DNA of 64,000 nucleotides, taken from NCBI GenBank assembly GCA_963783445.1, contig CAWANP010000004.1:682001-746000 (forward strand), given 5' to 3'. Positions 35,804 through 45,845 of this stretch are shown piece by piece. A program made the position numbers and the translations under genes. Every line of letters starts with the position of its first letter. Position 1 is the stretch's first letter. The notes beneath the pieces are model-generated. The model was not told the DNA's origin and did no database searches. It saw nothing but the letters and a program-made list of their open reading frames with translations. The stretch comes from CAWANP01 sp963783445. GTDB lineage: Bacteria > Chloroflexota > Anaerolineae > JAAYZQ01.

Positions 35804-36865
35804 ATGCCCGTGGTGATTGGAAGCGTATCCCAGTCCGTAACCCATGAGCGAGTTGCCAAGGCAACGGTAGAAGCCAGGATGGGCGCGACCACCGAGCGTG
35901 TGGATGCTGACGACCTGGGCGCTTTTACCTTTCCCAACCTGGCAGAGGGTAGCTGGTCCTTTGTCGCCCTGGACAAGGAGAAGAGAGCGGGCAAGACCAA
36001 GAAGCTCAAGGTTCCGGACGACACGGACAAGGGCCTGTGGCTCGACGTCGCGCTCAGAGAGACGGAAGCCGATAGAAAAGCGGGCATCCCCTTCTTTGCC
36101 GGGCTGCTCGTCGCCTTTGCGCTGCTGGTGATCGTCTACGTCGCCCTCCACCTCTATGTCCGGCAAGGGGCCGCGCCTCTGAGCGAGACGATCCCGGTGG
36201 CCATTTCCAAGTTCGAGGAGCAGGCCAATGAAGCCTTCAAGGCTAAGGACAAGGCCGCGGAGGGCGTCGTGTTGCTGGCTGCCCTGGAGGATATCAGGAT
36301 CGACGTCGAGGCCACGCTGGCTCAACGCGAGGACCTGAGTGAAATGGACAGGAAAGTTATGACAGCGCGCATGAACGCCATCAAGGCCTCACTGGCCGAG
36401 GACAAGGCGGCGGCGACGCTGGCCGATGCGGAGAAATCGGAGCTGCCCGAACGCATCGACACCCTGCGCGCCATCATCAAAACGCCCAAGCAGCTCGGGG
36501 TGGGCATCTGGAACCGCGATCCGCTGCGTATGATCGAGGTCCTGCTGTGGGCGCTGGCCGGCATTCTGGTTAACAAGATCATGTTGACCGGCTGGTACCT
36601 CTACCAGCGCCGTTTCTACAAGGATGGGATCATTATGCACGTGGCCCACCTGGTCGCTACCCCGGTGATGGTACTGGTCGTCGTCTTTTTATTGTCGCTG
36701 GTATCGCTGAAAATCACCCTGGCTTCGAGCAACGAACTGGTGCTTGATCTGTCGGACCCGCGGGTGATGGTCGCCTTTTCGTTCCTACTGGGCACAATTC
36801 CCTGGCCGCTGTGGAACTTTATCGAGAACACGGCGGAAAAGTTCCCGTCGGGGATCAACGCATAG
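35804..36865 (+). CDS. Membrane protein with N-terminal carboxypeptidase-regulatory-like domain
   Basis: A 353-residue protein starting at ATG 35804, seven bases after a perfect AAGGAGG (ATG 35798 is too close to it). Residues 1-85 resemble a carboxypeptidase regulatory-like beta-sandwich (ATVEARMGATTERVDADDLG, then FTFPNLAEGSWSFVALDKEK). A hydrophobic helix (FFAGLLVAFALLVIVYVALH) follows, then a long charged helical stretch (130-230) and three more helices near the C-terminus. The long soluble helix between membrane segments could form a coiled coil. No known family covers the whole. It opens a co-directional set with a nuclease-like protein, a zinc peptidase, an MBL protein and a RecB/RNase H protein, and may be the membrane component of that system; this is inference. 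Confidence 0.65.
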   Translation: MPVVIGSVSQSVTHERVAKATVEARMGATTERVDADDLGAFTFPNLAEGSWSFVALDKEKRAGKTKKLKVPDDTDKGLWLDVALRETEADRKAGIPFFAGLLVAFALLVIVYVALHLYVRQGAAPLSETIPVAISKFEEQANEAFKAKDKAAEGVVLLAALEDIRIDVEATLAQREDLSEMDRKVMTARMNAIKASLAEDKAAATLADAEKSELPERIDTLRAIIKTPKQLGVGIWNRDPLRMIEVLLWALAGILVNKIMLTGWYLYQRRFYKDGIIMHVAHLVATPVMVLVVVFLLSLVSLKITLASSNELVLDLSDPRVMVAFSFLLGTIPWPLWNFIENTAEKFPSGINA

Positions 36866-36989
36866 CCGAGCTGAAACAAAAAACTCCAGACCCATCCTTT
36901 GCTCTGTCCGCCACAGCACTTTTCCCATAAGGGCAGGGTGAATTCCCCAACACGACCTACTGCCAGCCGGCCGCAGAAAGGAGTTTGGT

Positions 36990-38855
36990 GTGGGCGTGGA
37001 ATTCGATCTTCTGAAGCCGTACAAGACCTTGATCCTGGCCGAGGCGGCGGATGATGGGGACACGGTCCTGGTCGAGCCCATCATTGGCGAGTTTCAAAGC
37101 CTGCTGGATCTGGACGGTAAGCCGGAACTGGATCTTGTAACCGAGGGGCCGGTGGCGACTTTTGAGGTGTCGCGCCCAGATGCGCCGGAAACAGACAAAC
37201 TGTACGCCAAGTTTCTTCACTACTCTGAATTGCGCGCGCCAGGCTGGTATGCTGGCGAGGGCGAGGTACAGGATAGGCTCAACCACCTGATCGTCGCCTG
37301 CCAGTTGGGCCAGCAGGTCGCCATCTATGTCTCGGATTCTCGAAAGAGGACAGCGGCCACACGCCGGATCAAAGCCGGTCCGGGCAACGGGCTGGGCGCG
37401 CTGAGGCTGCTGGGACCCGGCCGGCTGAACGCCGCTTTTGTCAGGGGGCCGGCGCGCACCCTCTGGCTGTCGGGTATCCACACCCGCGTCTCCGTCAAGC
37501 CGGACAACAAGATCTTGTCGGGTCTGGACCTGCGCGACGCCCTCGACCCCCTGGGCGACCAGAGCTACTACTTTACCGCCGCACGATCGAGCGTGCCCGC
37601 GCTGGGGCTGCCTGTAGGCGTGTCGCCGCGCGGCTCGCGCATTTGGGTGGGGGCGACGTCGAACTGGAACGACTTTGTTCAGACCGTCGCCAGCGTACTG
37701 TACCACCTGGATGCGACGACCGAGCGCGACAGAAAGCCCCTTCCAGTTCTGGCCATCGCCGCCATCCAGCCCCCTGAGCTGGCCGAGGCCCATGAGGTCG
37801 CTTTCCTGCCCCCAGAACTGGCAGCCGAGACAGACCTCGCCGATGAAGTCAAGGAACAGATGGAACGTTGGGCCTACCAGGCCGATCTGAAGATCCTTGA
37901 GGCGAAGGGCGACGCCCTGTGCGCTAGCGTGATACTGGATGATGTGAGCCTGGGCACGTTGAAACTGAACCTCGACACATCCGACGCCCTCAACGTCAAG
38001 ATCGAGGCAGAAGTCGTACCAGATCCCGACTGCCCGGATGAGTTCATAGCATACCAGGAGGAGCTGAAGGAAGTAGCCCAGAACGAGCGATGGATCAAGA
38101 TCTGGTACGAGTCGGGACACACGCTGACTGAGGGGGCCATCTTTGAGATCCGGCATCGGGACCAGCCCTTCACTGACTTTCAATGGGCGGACCTGACAGG
38201 CTATGAGGCAAAGGTCGAAAAGTTCTGGAAGGGTTCCTTTCCCGAGGAGCCGCAGAAATTGATAGGCACCAAGGGCTCGCTGTTCTGCTGGACCAAGAAC
38301 CATTGGCCTATCCCAAAGGCCCCGTACAAATCGGGGGGCGGCGGCTGGCTGGCCTGCGACGATGGCGCGATGGAGATTGCCGACTTTATCCACCTGGACA
38401 CTGAGGGCAAAGTGCCCATACTGACGCTGATCCATGTCAAGGCGGCAAAGAACGATTCGCCCGGGCGCGGCATCTCGGTGGCCACCTACGAAGTTGTGGT
38501 GGGGCAGGCCGTCAAGAACCTGCGCTACCTGGACCGGCTCAACCTGGACGTCGGTTTGAGGGCCGGGTTGGGGAAGCAGATTGGCAAGTTGGTGTGGTTC
38601 AACCGCGATGACAGCACACGCGAGGAGATGCTGGAGGCGCTGGAGGCAATTGGATCCAACTACCGGAGAATGATCGTGATATTCCAGCCCCACATCGCCC
38701 AGTCCAAGCTGGAGGAGGTCCGCAAAGCGATCAGCGAGGGCAAAAGGCACGAGGACAAGGGACGACTCCGCCAGCTTGACACCCTGCTTCTGGGCGCCCG
38801 GGCTTCCTGCCAGGACCTCGGCGCCGGGCTGTGGGTGCTGGCAGACGAGTCTTAG
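36990..38855 (+). CDS. Nuclease-like protein with C-terminal PD-(D/E)xK-type motif
   Basis: A 621-residue protein starting at GTG 36990 (AAAGGAG upstream). The N-terminal 130 residues are unrecognised. Around 155-230 is a conserved-looking block: TLWLSGIHTRVSVKPDNKIL, then SGLDLRDALDPLGDQSYYFT and SRIWVGATSNWNDF. I have an impression of it from defence-associated helicase proteins but cannot name it. Around 440-500 is GGGWLACDDGAMEIADFIHL followed by LTLIHVKAAK and YEVVVGQAVKNL. The order Glu/Asp then Val-Lys-Ala is that of a PD-(D/E)xK nuclease core (E-I-A-D and H-V-K). No helicase motifs or membrane segments are present. The zinc-peptidase gene follows 130 bases downstream. It is probably the effector nuclease of the cluster; the target is unknown. 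Confidence 0.6.
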   Translation: MGVEFDLLKPYKTLILAEAADDGDTVLVEPIIGEFQSLLDLDGKPELDLVTEGPVATFEVSRPDAPETDKLYAKFLHYSELRAPGWYAGEGEVQDRLNHLIVACQLGQQVAIYVSDSRKRTAATRRIKAGPGNGLGALRLLGPGRLNAAFVRGPARTLWLSGIHTRVSVKPDNKILSGLDLRDALDPLGDQSYYFTAARSSVPALGLPVGVSPRGSRIWVGATSNWNDFVQTVASVLYHLDATTERDRKPLPVLAIAAIQPPELAEAHEVAFLPPELAAETDLADEVKEQMERWAYQADLKILEAKGDALCASVILDDVSLGTLKLNLDTSDALNVKIEAEVVPDPDCPDEFIAYQEELKEVAQNERWIKIWYESGHTLTEGAIFEIRHRDQPFTDFQWADLTGYEAKVEKFWKGSFPEEPQKLIGTKGSLFCWTKNHWPIPKAPYKSGGGGWLACDDGAMEIADFIHLDTEGKVPILTLIHVKAAKNDSPGRGISVATYEVVVGQAVKNLRYLDRLNLDVGLRAGLGKQIGKLVWFNRDDSTREEMLEALEAIGSNYRRMIVIFQPHIAQSKLEEVRKAISEGKRHEDKGRLRQLDTLLLGARASCQDLGAGLWVLADES

Positions 38856-38985
38856 AGGAGACAGCCTCAGAGGCAAACGATTCGGTCCACCGGTGCCCAA
38901 CGCGTTCCGCATCAGGGGATGCTTGACTCCCCGGATGCCAGGATGATGAGCGGCAAGCCGGGGGACAGGGAAGGAGGCAGGAAAG

Positions 38986-40782
38986 ATGGCGATCCAGTGG
39001 AATATGACCGACTATTCGAATCTGTACCAGGCGACCCCGCGGCTGAGCAACAAGAACAGGCGCAAGCTGGGACTGCTGATGCCGGCGGACGTCTATGTCC
39101 AGGACCCCCTGGTGGCGGAGCATGATCCGGGCCTGGGCCAGGGCACCATCGACTTTGAGGTAGAACCGGACCTCATGGCCGGGCCGACCAGCGCCCGCAT
39201 CGCCGTGGTGGACTATGACGGCGACCGGGACAGGCTGGAGGACCCTGTCAAGTGGGATCGAACTCGACGAAAGTTCTATGTCGGAGCCGGAAAGAACAAA
39301 GAGTATATCACCTGGGAGCACCGCGATAGGCCCCAGTTTCGCCAGGTCAACGTGTGGGCCATCGTCCAGAGCGTGCTGCGCATGTACGAGGCGACCTGGG
39401 TCCTGGGCCGGTCGGCGCCGTGGGCCTTCGAGGGCAACCGGCTGACCGTGGTGCCCCACGCCGGCTACCTGGCCAATGCCTTCTACAGCCGCGGCAGCAA
39501 ATCGCTGCAGTTCTACTACTTTGGACCGGAAAACAGGCGTGTCTACACCTGCCTGTCCCACGACATCGTCGCCCACGAAACCGGCCACGCCATCCTCGAC
39601 GGGCTGCGGCCGCGCTACTTTCAGGACAGTTCCATCCAGACTACGGGCTTTCACGAGTTCGTGGCGGACATGACGGCCATCCTCAGCTCTCTGCTCAACA
39701 ATCAACTCCGCTGGGCGGTGGCCGCGGACGCCGGTGAGGACCTTTCGGAAGACACGCTCATCGCCTCGCTTGCTGAGGAGTTTGGCGAGTACGCCATGGG
39801 CCGGCCCCACCTGCGCAGCGCCCTGAACGACAAAACCATGGAGAGCGAAAAGGGAAGTACCAGCCCCTACGATTGGGCGCAGGTCTTGACGGGGGCCATG
39901 TGGGATATTCTAAGCCGTATGTTTGCCCACATGCGACAGCGACCCAAAAAGAGCGGAAAGCTGCCCACCAACAGGGAAGCGATCCTCTGGGCAGCCAACC
40001 GCTTTCGGCGCGTTGCCTTTCAGCCGCTGGACTACCTGCCGCCCGTTGACGTCCATTTCAGCGACTATGCCCGCGCAGTACTGCGAGCGGATGAGGTGAT
40101 CGACCCAATCGATGAAGATGGATACCGCGACATGATGAAGGCCGCCTTTGACAAGCGCGGCATCCGCTACGACATGGACGAGGGCGAGCCCCAGCGAGTG
40201 AATTTCTACTCCTACGACATCGATCGGGTGGCCCGCTCCCGCACCGACGCCTACCACTTTTTGAACGAGAACCGGCGCCAGCTCTGCATCCCGGCCCAAC
40301 AGGATATCTCGGTGGTCGATCTGTACCAGACCGACAAATCCATCATGGGCAGAGGCAAGCTCCACCGGGAGATCGTGGTTCAGTACGCCTGGCAGGAGGA
40401 CGTCAAGCTCCAGGGTTCCCAGTTTGGCTCCCTGCAGGGTGAGTTGGTGCCGCTGCTGTGCGGCGGTACGCTCATCTTTGACGACCGGGGCAACGTCCAC
40501 TCCTGGCAGCGCAAGCCGGGGGCCAGCCAGCAGCGACTGAGTGGAGGCCAGCGCCGCTCCTACTGCAAGGAAGAAGAGGACAGGGGATTGGCACGGGTGG
40601 CGCAACTGCAGGCCTACCTGGCCGATCGCGTGGGAGCCGGCTACGTCGGGTTACATGAAGGGGGACGCCCGGATGAGATCGAGGCCCGGCCGCCGGTGGT
40701 GGCCGAGCGCGGGAGCGATGGGCGGCTGCGGCTGCAGGTGACACCGCACCTGCGGCACTGGCCCCAGGTGGAGGGAGAGTAG
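38986..40782 (+). CDS. Gluzincin-type zinc metallopeptidase (HETGH)
   Basis: A 598-residue protein starting at ATG 38986 (GGAAGGAGG upstream). The zinc site reads VAHETGHAILDGLRP (His197, Glu198, His201) followed by GFHEFVADMTAIL with Glu224 as third ligand and Asp228 supporting, the spacing of thermolysin-like gluzincins. There is no signal peptide, so unlike secreted thermolysins it probably acts in the cytoplasm. The N-terminal 180 residues (DLMAGPTSARIAVVDYDGDR, AYLANAFYSRG-like) precede the catalytic helix. The C-terminal 250 residues include an EIVVQYAWQEDVKLQGSQFG strand region and an acidic tail, without known family. The following MBL gene starts one base after its stop, indicating coupled translation. 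It may cleave a partner protein or a host factor on activation; this is inference. Confidence 0.75.
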   Translation: MAIQWNMTDYSNLYQATPRLSNKNRRKLGLLMPADVYVQDPLVAEHDPGLGQGTIDFEVEPDLMAGPTSARIAVVDYDGDRDRLEDPVKWDRTRRKFYVGAGKNKEYITWEHRDRPQFRQVNVWAIVQSVLRMYEATWVLGRSAPWAFEGNRLTVVPHAGYLANAFYSRGSKSLQFYYFGPENRRVYTCLSHDIVAHETGHAILDGLRPRYFQDSSIQTTGFHEFVADMTAILSSLLNNQLRWAVAADAGEDLSEDTLIASLAEEFGEYAMGRPHLRSALNDKTMESEKGSTSPYDWAQVLTGAMWDILSRMFAHMRQRPKKSGKLPTNREAILWAANRFRRVAFQPLDYLPPVDVHFSDYARAVLRADEVIDPIDEDGYRDMMKAAFDKRGIRYDMDEGEPQRVNFYSYDIDRVARSRTDAYHFLNENRRQLCIPAQQDISVVDLYQTDKSIMGRGKLHREIVVQYAWQEDVKLQGSQFGSLQGELVPLLCGGTLIFDDRGNVHSWQRKPGASQQRLSGGQRRSYCKEEEDRGLARVAQLQAYLADRVGAGYVGLHEGGRPDEIEARPPVVAERGSDGRLRLQVTPHLRHWPQVEGE

Positions 40783-40783
40783 C

Positions 40784-42205
40784 ATGGACGGTAAGCTGTT
40801 GGTACGGGTCTATGACGTTGGTTTCGGCGACTGCATCTATGTCCGCATTCCCGACGGCCAGGGACACTTTCACGTCCTGATCGACTGCGGCACCTCGGCC
40901 TCGGCGGATCCGAAAAAGAACCCGGCGCTCAAGAACGCGGTGGACGACGTGCGCTCCATGCTGCCGCATATCGAGGAGCCCCATGCCGCGGCCGGGAAAA
41001 AGCGCCTGGACCTGCTGGTGGCGACGCACCCCCACGCCGATCACATCAAGGGCTTTGATCCCAAGTGGTTCAAGGACGTCCAGGTCGAGCGCATCTGGCT
41101 CACGGCCTTTATCAAGCCGGGCCATCCTCAGGCGAAAAAGATGATGGCCTTCCAGGAGGCGGCCAACGACGCGGCTCAAGGACTGGTGGAGCGCCAGGGA
41201 CTGCACCTGGCACCGGGGACGCAGTCGCTGTTGCGGCGGAGCATCTGGAACCCGGGCGCGCTCAAGGCCCTGCGCAGTGGTTTTGCCGAGGCCAGCGGCA
41301 CCCAGGCCCTGTACCCGCTGTACGTGGCCCGGGACGTGGTCGAACAACTGACTCCGGAACAGGCGGCGGCGTATGATCTGGACCTGGACGCGGGCGCGAC
41401 GCGATACCGGGGCTTTCAGGACGAGGGGACCTGCCTGCGGGTGCTGGCGCCCGAGTGGGACATCGACAAGTACTATCTGGGCAAGGGCGACCTGGGGGAC
41501 CAAGGGCTGGTGGACCAGCTTCTTATGGCCACAGATGCCTATCAGGCTGCACCAGAGACGATGGATGCTGTTGCCGCGGCCGCAGCCCCAGAGGCGGGGG
41601 CAAAGGCGGCAGAGCCGAAGAATATCAGCACAAGCGACTTCCGCCGTCTCAAGAGCCACCTGCTCTACTCGGCGCTGGCCTTTGCTGAGATGGATGACTC
41701 GCTGAAGAACAACACCAGTATCGTGCTTCTGCTGGAATGGCGGGGGAGGCGGCTCCTGTTCACTGCGGACGCCGAATGGGATGGCTCGGGGGTCGAGGAA
41801 GACCGGCACAGCGCTACCTGGGACGTCATGCTGCACATCCCAGAGGTCAAGCAGATCCTGCTGAAGCCGCTGGACCTGCTCAAGGTTTCGCACCACGGTA
41901 GCCACAACGGCACCCCCTTCCTGGAAGGGGGCAAGGAGCGTGTACTGACAAAGATACTCGACCCGGCGCGGAGCCAGGTCGTCGTGTCGACCATCTCTGG
42001 GAAACATGGCAAGAAGAACCCGGTTCCCTACCCCGATCTATTGGGAGAGTTGGGGCGGTTGGCCGCCAACCGGCGGAGGTATCCGCACGACCATGTGGAG
42101 GCGCTGCGCGAGGTGGACCAGCCGCAGCGCACGGACCTGGAGCCCGGCGTCAGCGGGAAGGATGTGCGCTACGTAGAGGTAGAGCTAGAGCCTGCTGAAG
42201 AGTGA
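40784..42205 (+). CDS. ComEC/Rec2-like metallo-beta-lactamase-fold hydrolase
   Basis: A 473-residue MBL-fold protein starting at ATG 40784 with GGAGGGAG upstream. The first strand block VRVYDVGFGDCIYVRIPDG and DCGTSASADPKKN is that of ComEC-type MBL domains. The metal-binding HxHxDH is intact as THPHADHIKGFD (about residue 84). Later ligands appear in LLFTADAEWDGSG and in LLKVSHHGSHNGTPF near 370. An insert of roughly 120 residues (MMAFQEAANDAAQGLVERQG onward) separates the metal sites. There are no membrane segments, so it is a free soluble version of the ComEC hydrolase domain, likely a nuclease or phosphodiesterase. It is coupled to the zinc peptidase before it and overlaps no gene after it. 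Confidence 0.8.
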   Translation: MDGKLLVRVYDVGFGDCIYVRIPDGQGHFHVLIDCGTSASADPKKNPALKNAVDDVRSMLPHIEEPHAAAGKKRLDLLVATHPHADHIKGFDPKWFKDVQVERIWLTAFIKPGHPQAKKMMAFQEAANDAAQGLVERQGLHLAPGTQSLLRRSIWNPGALKALRSGFAEASGTQALYPLYVARDVVEQLTPEQAAAYDLDLDAGATRYRGFQDEGTCLRVLAPEWDIDKYYLGKGDLGDQGLVDQLLMATDAYQAAPETMDAVAAAAAPEAGAKAAEPKNISTSDFRRLKSHLLYSALAFAEMDDSLKNNTSIVLLLEWRGRRLLFTADAEWDGSGVEEDRHSATWDVMLHIPEVKQILLKPLDLLKVSHHGSHNGTPFLEGGKERVLTKILDPARSQVVVSTISGKHGKKNPVPYPDLLGELGRLAANRRRYPHDHVEALREVDQPQRTDLEPGVSGKDVRYVEVELEPAEE

Positions 42206-42261
42206 TGCCTGTTCGTAGTGCGCGTTTCAACGCGCTGGCCTTGATAGGGAAGGAGCATTGC

Positions 42262-43971
42262 ATGGCAAGAGAGTCAGTGCTGAGGACAGCACTGGGTGGG
42301 CGGGAGCAGGTCCCAGCCGATTGGATGCCCGCGTCGCAGGTAGGACCCTTTATCTGCGGCGACCCGGGAGTCGTCTGGCTGGAGTACTATGGCGCCCAGC
42401 ATGGCTTCCAGCCGGACCCCTCGCCCTACGCTTTCGGGGATTTCGTCGCAGAGAAGGGCAGGCAGTTTGAGGAGGCGTGGCTCAGGGCGGTGGCGCCGGA
42501 GGCGGTAGAGGTATGCTCGAGCGGGGAAGACGTCAGGGACGCGCGGAAGGTGCGCCAGACCTACGAACTGATGCAGCAAGGCGCGCCGCTGATCGCCCAG
42601 GCGGCCCTGTGGTGGGCGCCGGAGCGCGTCTACGGCGCGCCCGACCTACTGGTCCATACGACCTGGCTGCAAGAGAATTTCCCGGGACTCGTGAACGCAG
42701 CGGAGGCCGCGCGAGCAGATCCGGGCGGCCACTACATCGTCTTAGACCAAAAGTTTACGACCAGGCTGGACGAGCGGCGCAAAGCTGAGGATCTGGCGAT
42801 CTATGCCGCCCAGGTCCGGATCTATACCTACATGCTGGGGCAACTGCAAGGCACGATGCCGGGGCAGGCATTTCTCGTCGCCCGCGACCGGCTCTTTGAC
42901 CCGCTTCCGGTGGAGATCGGGTCCACGGTAGGCAGCCCGCTGGACGAGGACCTGGCGGCCATACGCGATCAGTTCGTGGAGATCAAGCTCAACGGGGAGC
43001 GGTACCTGCCCTGGCGGGACGAGATCGTGGCCTCGAATCCGGACGAGGCCAGCGAGCGCTGGCAGACGGCCAAAAAGACCATTGCCCTGGAGAAAACGCC
43101 TGGAGGCGATCCCAGCCAGCTCTACTTTGTCGGTCCCGCCGCCAAGACGGCGCTGGCGGCGCGGGGCTATGCCAGCCTGGACGACCTGCTCCAGGCGGAC
43201 CCCGACGACCTATCCCTGGAGCGGATCAAGGGCCTGGGCGCCAAGCGGGCGGGGCAGATGCGGGCCATACTGCGCGCAAACCGGTCTGGGGCGGCCGTGC
43301 GGCCGCCGCCCGAGGTCCTGCCGGCGCGCAAGCCCTTTGAGTTCTATGTCGACTTTGAGTATTTCACCAACGTGAACGTGGACTTTTGGGCGCAGTGGCC
43401 GGAACTCGAGGGCCGCGAGATGGTGTTCATGATCGGCGTGGGCTGGCAGGATGGCGCGGCGTGGCGCTACCAGGCATTTGTCGCCGGGCAAGAAAGCCAG
43501 GCCGGGGAATGGGCGGCTTTTGAACGCTTCATCGAGTTCCTACAGCGAGAGACAGATCGGGCGCTGGTCGAGCCCGGAGCCGCGGCGCTCTATCATTGGT
43601 CCAGCGCCGAGGTCTGGCAGACGCGGCGCGTTGCGGACCGGCACGGACTGCCTGAAGACCATCCCTTGCGAAACCTGCCCTGGTATGACCTGCAAAAGGT
43701 ATTTCTCGACGGCCCGGCCGCCCTGCCTGGGGCGTGGAAGTTCGGCCTGAAGGCGGTGACCTCGGCACTGAGCGCGATGGAGCCCACGTTCCAGACCCGG
43801 TGGCCGGGTGACCTGGACGCGGGGCTGCAGGCCATGGTCATGGGTTGGCGGGCCTACGAGCAGGCCGAGCCTCTGGAGACGCGTGAGATGGCGTTGTTGC
43901 GGGAGTATCTCGAAGCAGACTGCCAGGCACTGTGGCAGATCCTGCGCTGGCTGCGGGCCATGGCCCAGTAG
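42262..43971 (+). CDS. RecB-like nuclease fused to RNase H-like exonuclease (TM0106-like)
   Basis: A 569-residue protein starting at ATG 42262 with GGAAGGAGC upstream. An upstream ATG at 42205 overlapping the MBL stop is less likely. Domain 1 is a RecB-family PD-(D/E)xK nuclease: Asp in RVYGAPDLLVHT, then YIVLDQKFTTRLDERRK (D-Q-K), and the QAAxxY-like ALAIYAAQVRIYTYM helix. A helix-hairpin-helix (LSLERIKGLGAKRAGQMRAI) follows. Domain 2 is a DEDD-type RNase H-like exonuclease: FEFYVDFEYFTNVNVDF at its start and YLEADCQALWQILRWLR at its end. This matches the TM0106/RNase_H_2 type seen near CRISPR and defence loci. It closes the cluster. A strong 14-bp hairpin follows at 44024-44057. Confidence 0.8.
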   Translation: MARESVLRTALGGREQVPADWMPASQVGPFICGDPGVVWLEYYGAQHGFQPDPSPYAFGDFVAEKGRQFEEAWLRAVAPEAVEVCSSGEDVRDARKVRQTYELMQQGAPLIAQAALWWAPERVYGAPDLLVHTTWLQENFPGLVNAAEAARADPGGHYIVLDQKFTTRLDERRKAEDLAIYAAQVRIYTYMLGQLQGTMPGQAFLVARDRLFDPLPVEIGSTVGSPLDEDLAAIRDQFVEIKLNGERYLPWRDEIVASNPDEASERWQTAKKTIALEKTPGGDPSQLYFVGPAAKTALAARGYASLDDLLQADPDDLSLERIKGLGAKRAGQMRAILRANRSGAAVRPPPEVLPARKPFEFYVDFEYFTNVNVDFWAQWPELEGREMVFMIGVGWQDGAAWRYQAFVAGQESQAGEWAAFERFIEFLQRETDRALVEPGAAALYHWSSAEVWQTRRVADRHGLPEDHPLRNLPWYDLQKVFLDGPAALPGAWKFGLKAVTSALSAMEPTFQTRWPGDLDAGLQAMVMGWRAYEQAEPLETREMALLREYLEADCQALWQILRWLRAMAQ

Positions 43972-44023
43972 CAGAGACCTGAAAGCTTAAATGGGCGCTG
44001 AAACCCGCTGGGTCTGTCCTGTA

Positions 44024-44057
44024 ATCCTCCCGCAGGTTTCTGGACCTGCGGGAGGAT
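44024..44057 (+). terminator. Strong hairpin after the RecB/RNase H gene
   Basis: ATCCTCCCGCAGGT, six-base loop, ACCTGCGGGAGGAT: 14 perfect pairs, 53 bases after the stop. There is no T-run, so termination is likely but not certain. Confidence 0.6.
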
Positions 44058-44118
44058 CCAGATTGCCGGAGAGTATGGAATCCCGCCTCCGCGGGAACAA
44101 CAGGATCCACCGAATTCC

Positions 44119-44152
44119 AGACTTCCGAAGTCTTCCAAAACTTCGGAAGTCT
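44119..44152. terminator. Repeat-C hairpin between convergent genes
   Basis: AGACTTCCGAAGT, eight-base loop, ACTTCGGAAGTCT. It lies just before the end of the minus-strand ABC ATPase gene and shares its palindrome with the 35330-35720 repeats. Confidence 0.6.
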
Positions 44153-44161
44153 AGCAATTGC

Positions 44162-44929
44162 CTAGTTCGAGGATGTGATGAGCTGCCGGGCGGTGGCGAT
44201 TTCGCTGGAGCCTGGCGCCATGACCTCGGGCGGCTGTGACAGGAACAGGAATGGGCGCTGCTCCTCCCTTACAAACTCGCCGTCGGCCAGGGTCAGGGCG
44301 CGGGGCGCCTGGGCCGCCAGCTCGCGGTCGTGGGTGACCATGAGGATCGTTTTGCCCTCGGAGACCAGCGACTCAAAGAGGCGGTAGACGTCGTCGGCAG
44401 CCCTGGAGTCCAGATTGCCGGTGGGCTCGTCGGCGACGAGGATGGGCGGATCGTTGGCCAGGGCCCGGGCGATGGCCGCCCGCTGCTGCTGCCCGCCTGA
44501 TACGGCGGCCGGGAACTTGGGCGCGTCGTCGGCCACCCCCACCTGGTCCAGCAGGTGCAGGGCCCGCTCGTAGCGCTCGGCCGGCTCAAAGATGTCGCAG
44601 AGGTCCATGGGCAGCATGACATTCTCCACCACTGTCAGGGAGGGCAGGAGCTGGAAGAACTGGAAGACGATGCCCAGGGTGCGGCCTCGCCACTCGGCCA
44701 TCCGCCCCTCGTCGAGCTGGCGGATGCGCGTCCCGGCGACGATCACCTCGCCCCCGGTGGGATGGTCGATGCCGGTGAACATGTTGATCAACGTGGACTT
44801 GCCACTGCCCGAGCGGCCCACCACGGCCACGAATTCACCGGGCATGATGCGCAGATCAACGCCCTTCAGGGCCAGGAAGGGCCCGGCATCGGTGTTGTAG
44901 GCTTTGGTGATGCCCCGCAGGTCGATCAT
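44162..44929 (-). CDS. MacB/LolD-type ABC transporter ATPase (second copy)
   Basis: A 255-residue ABC ATPase. ATG 44929 (MIDLRGITKAYNTDAGPFLA) is taken because family homology begins there; ATG 44980 would add 17 residues and has no clear ribosome site. Walker A is GRSGSGKSTL, the Q-loop is VFQFFQLLP, the signature reads AVSGGQQQRAAIAR, Walker B plus Glu reads ILVADEPTGNLDSR, and the His switch is MVTHDRELA. All are intact. It sits 166 bases after the first ATPase of the same exporter and is about 60% similar to it. The C-terminal tail (EEQRPFLFLSQPPEVMAPGS) is extra. It powers export by a MacB/FtsX-like permease. Confidence 0.8.
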   Translation of the reverse strand: MIDLRGITKAYNTDAGPFLALKGVDLRIMPGEFVAVVGRSGSGKSTLINMFTGIDHPTGGEVIVAGTRIRQLDEGRMAEWRGRTLGIVFQFFQLLPSLTVVENVMLPMDLCDIFEPAERYERALHLLDQVGVADDAPKFPAAVSGGQQQRAAIARALANDPPILVADEPTGNLDSRAADDVYRLFESLVSEGKTILMVTHDRELAAQAPRALTLADGEFVREEQRPFLFLSQPPEVMAPGSSEIATARQLITSSN

Positions 44930-45095
44930 GGGCTGGCTGAGGGGCCAGGCGGTCCCTGCCGGACCGGCGAGTTCGAGCATCTGGCCGTAATCACCAGAGC
45001 CAGACGCTTCACGCTGTCCACTGGATCCGTTATCGCCGTTATGTCTAATGTAATCTGCCCCGTTCCGGGCAATCTGAGCGGGCGCCGCTCGCCCG

Positions 45096-45837
<742 letters not shown>

Positions 45838-45845
<8 letters not shown>

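Noticed and set aside
36957..38912. 651-residue minus-strand open frame
   Set aside because: Shadow of the nuclease-like gene; the plus-strand frame has motifs and a ribosome site.
40472..42007. 511-residue minus-strand open frame
   Set aside because: Shadow of the MBL gene, whose HxHxDH motif is on the plus strand.
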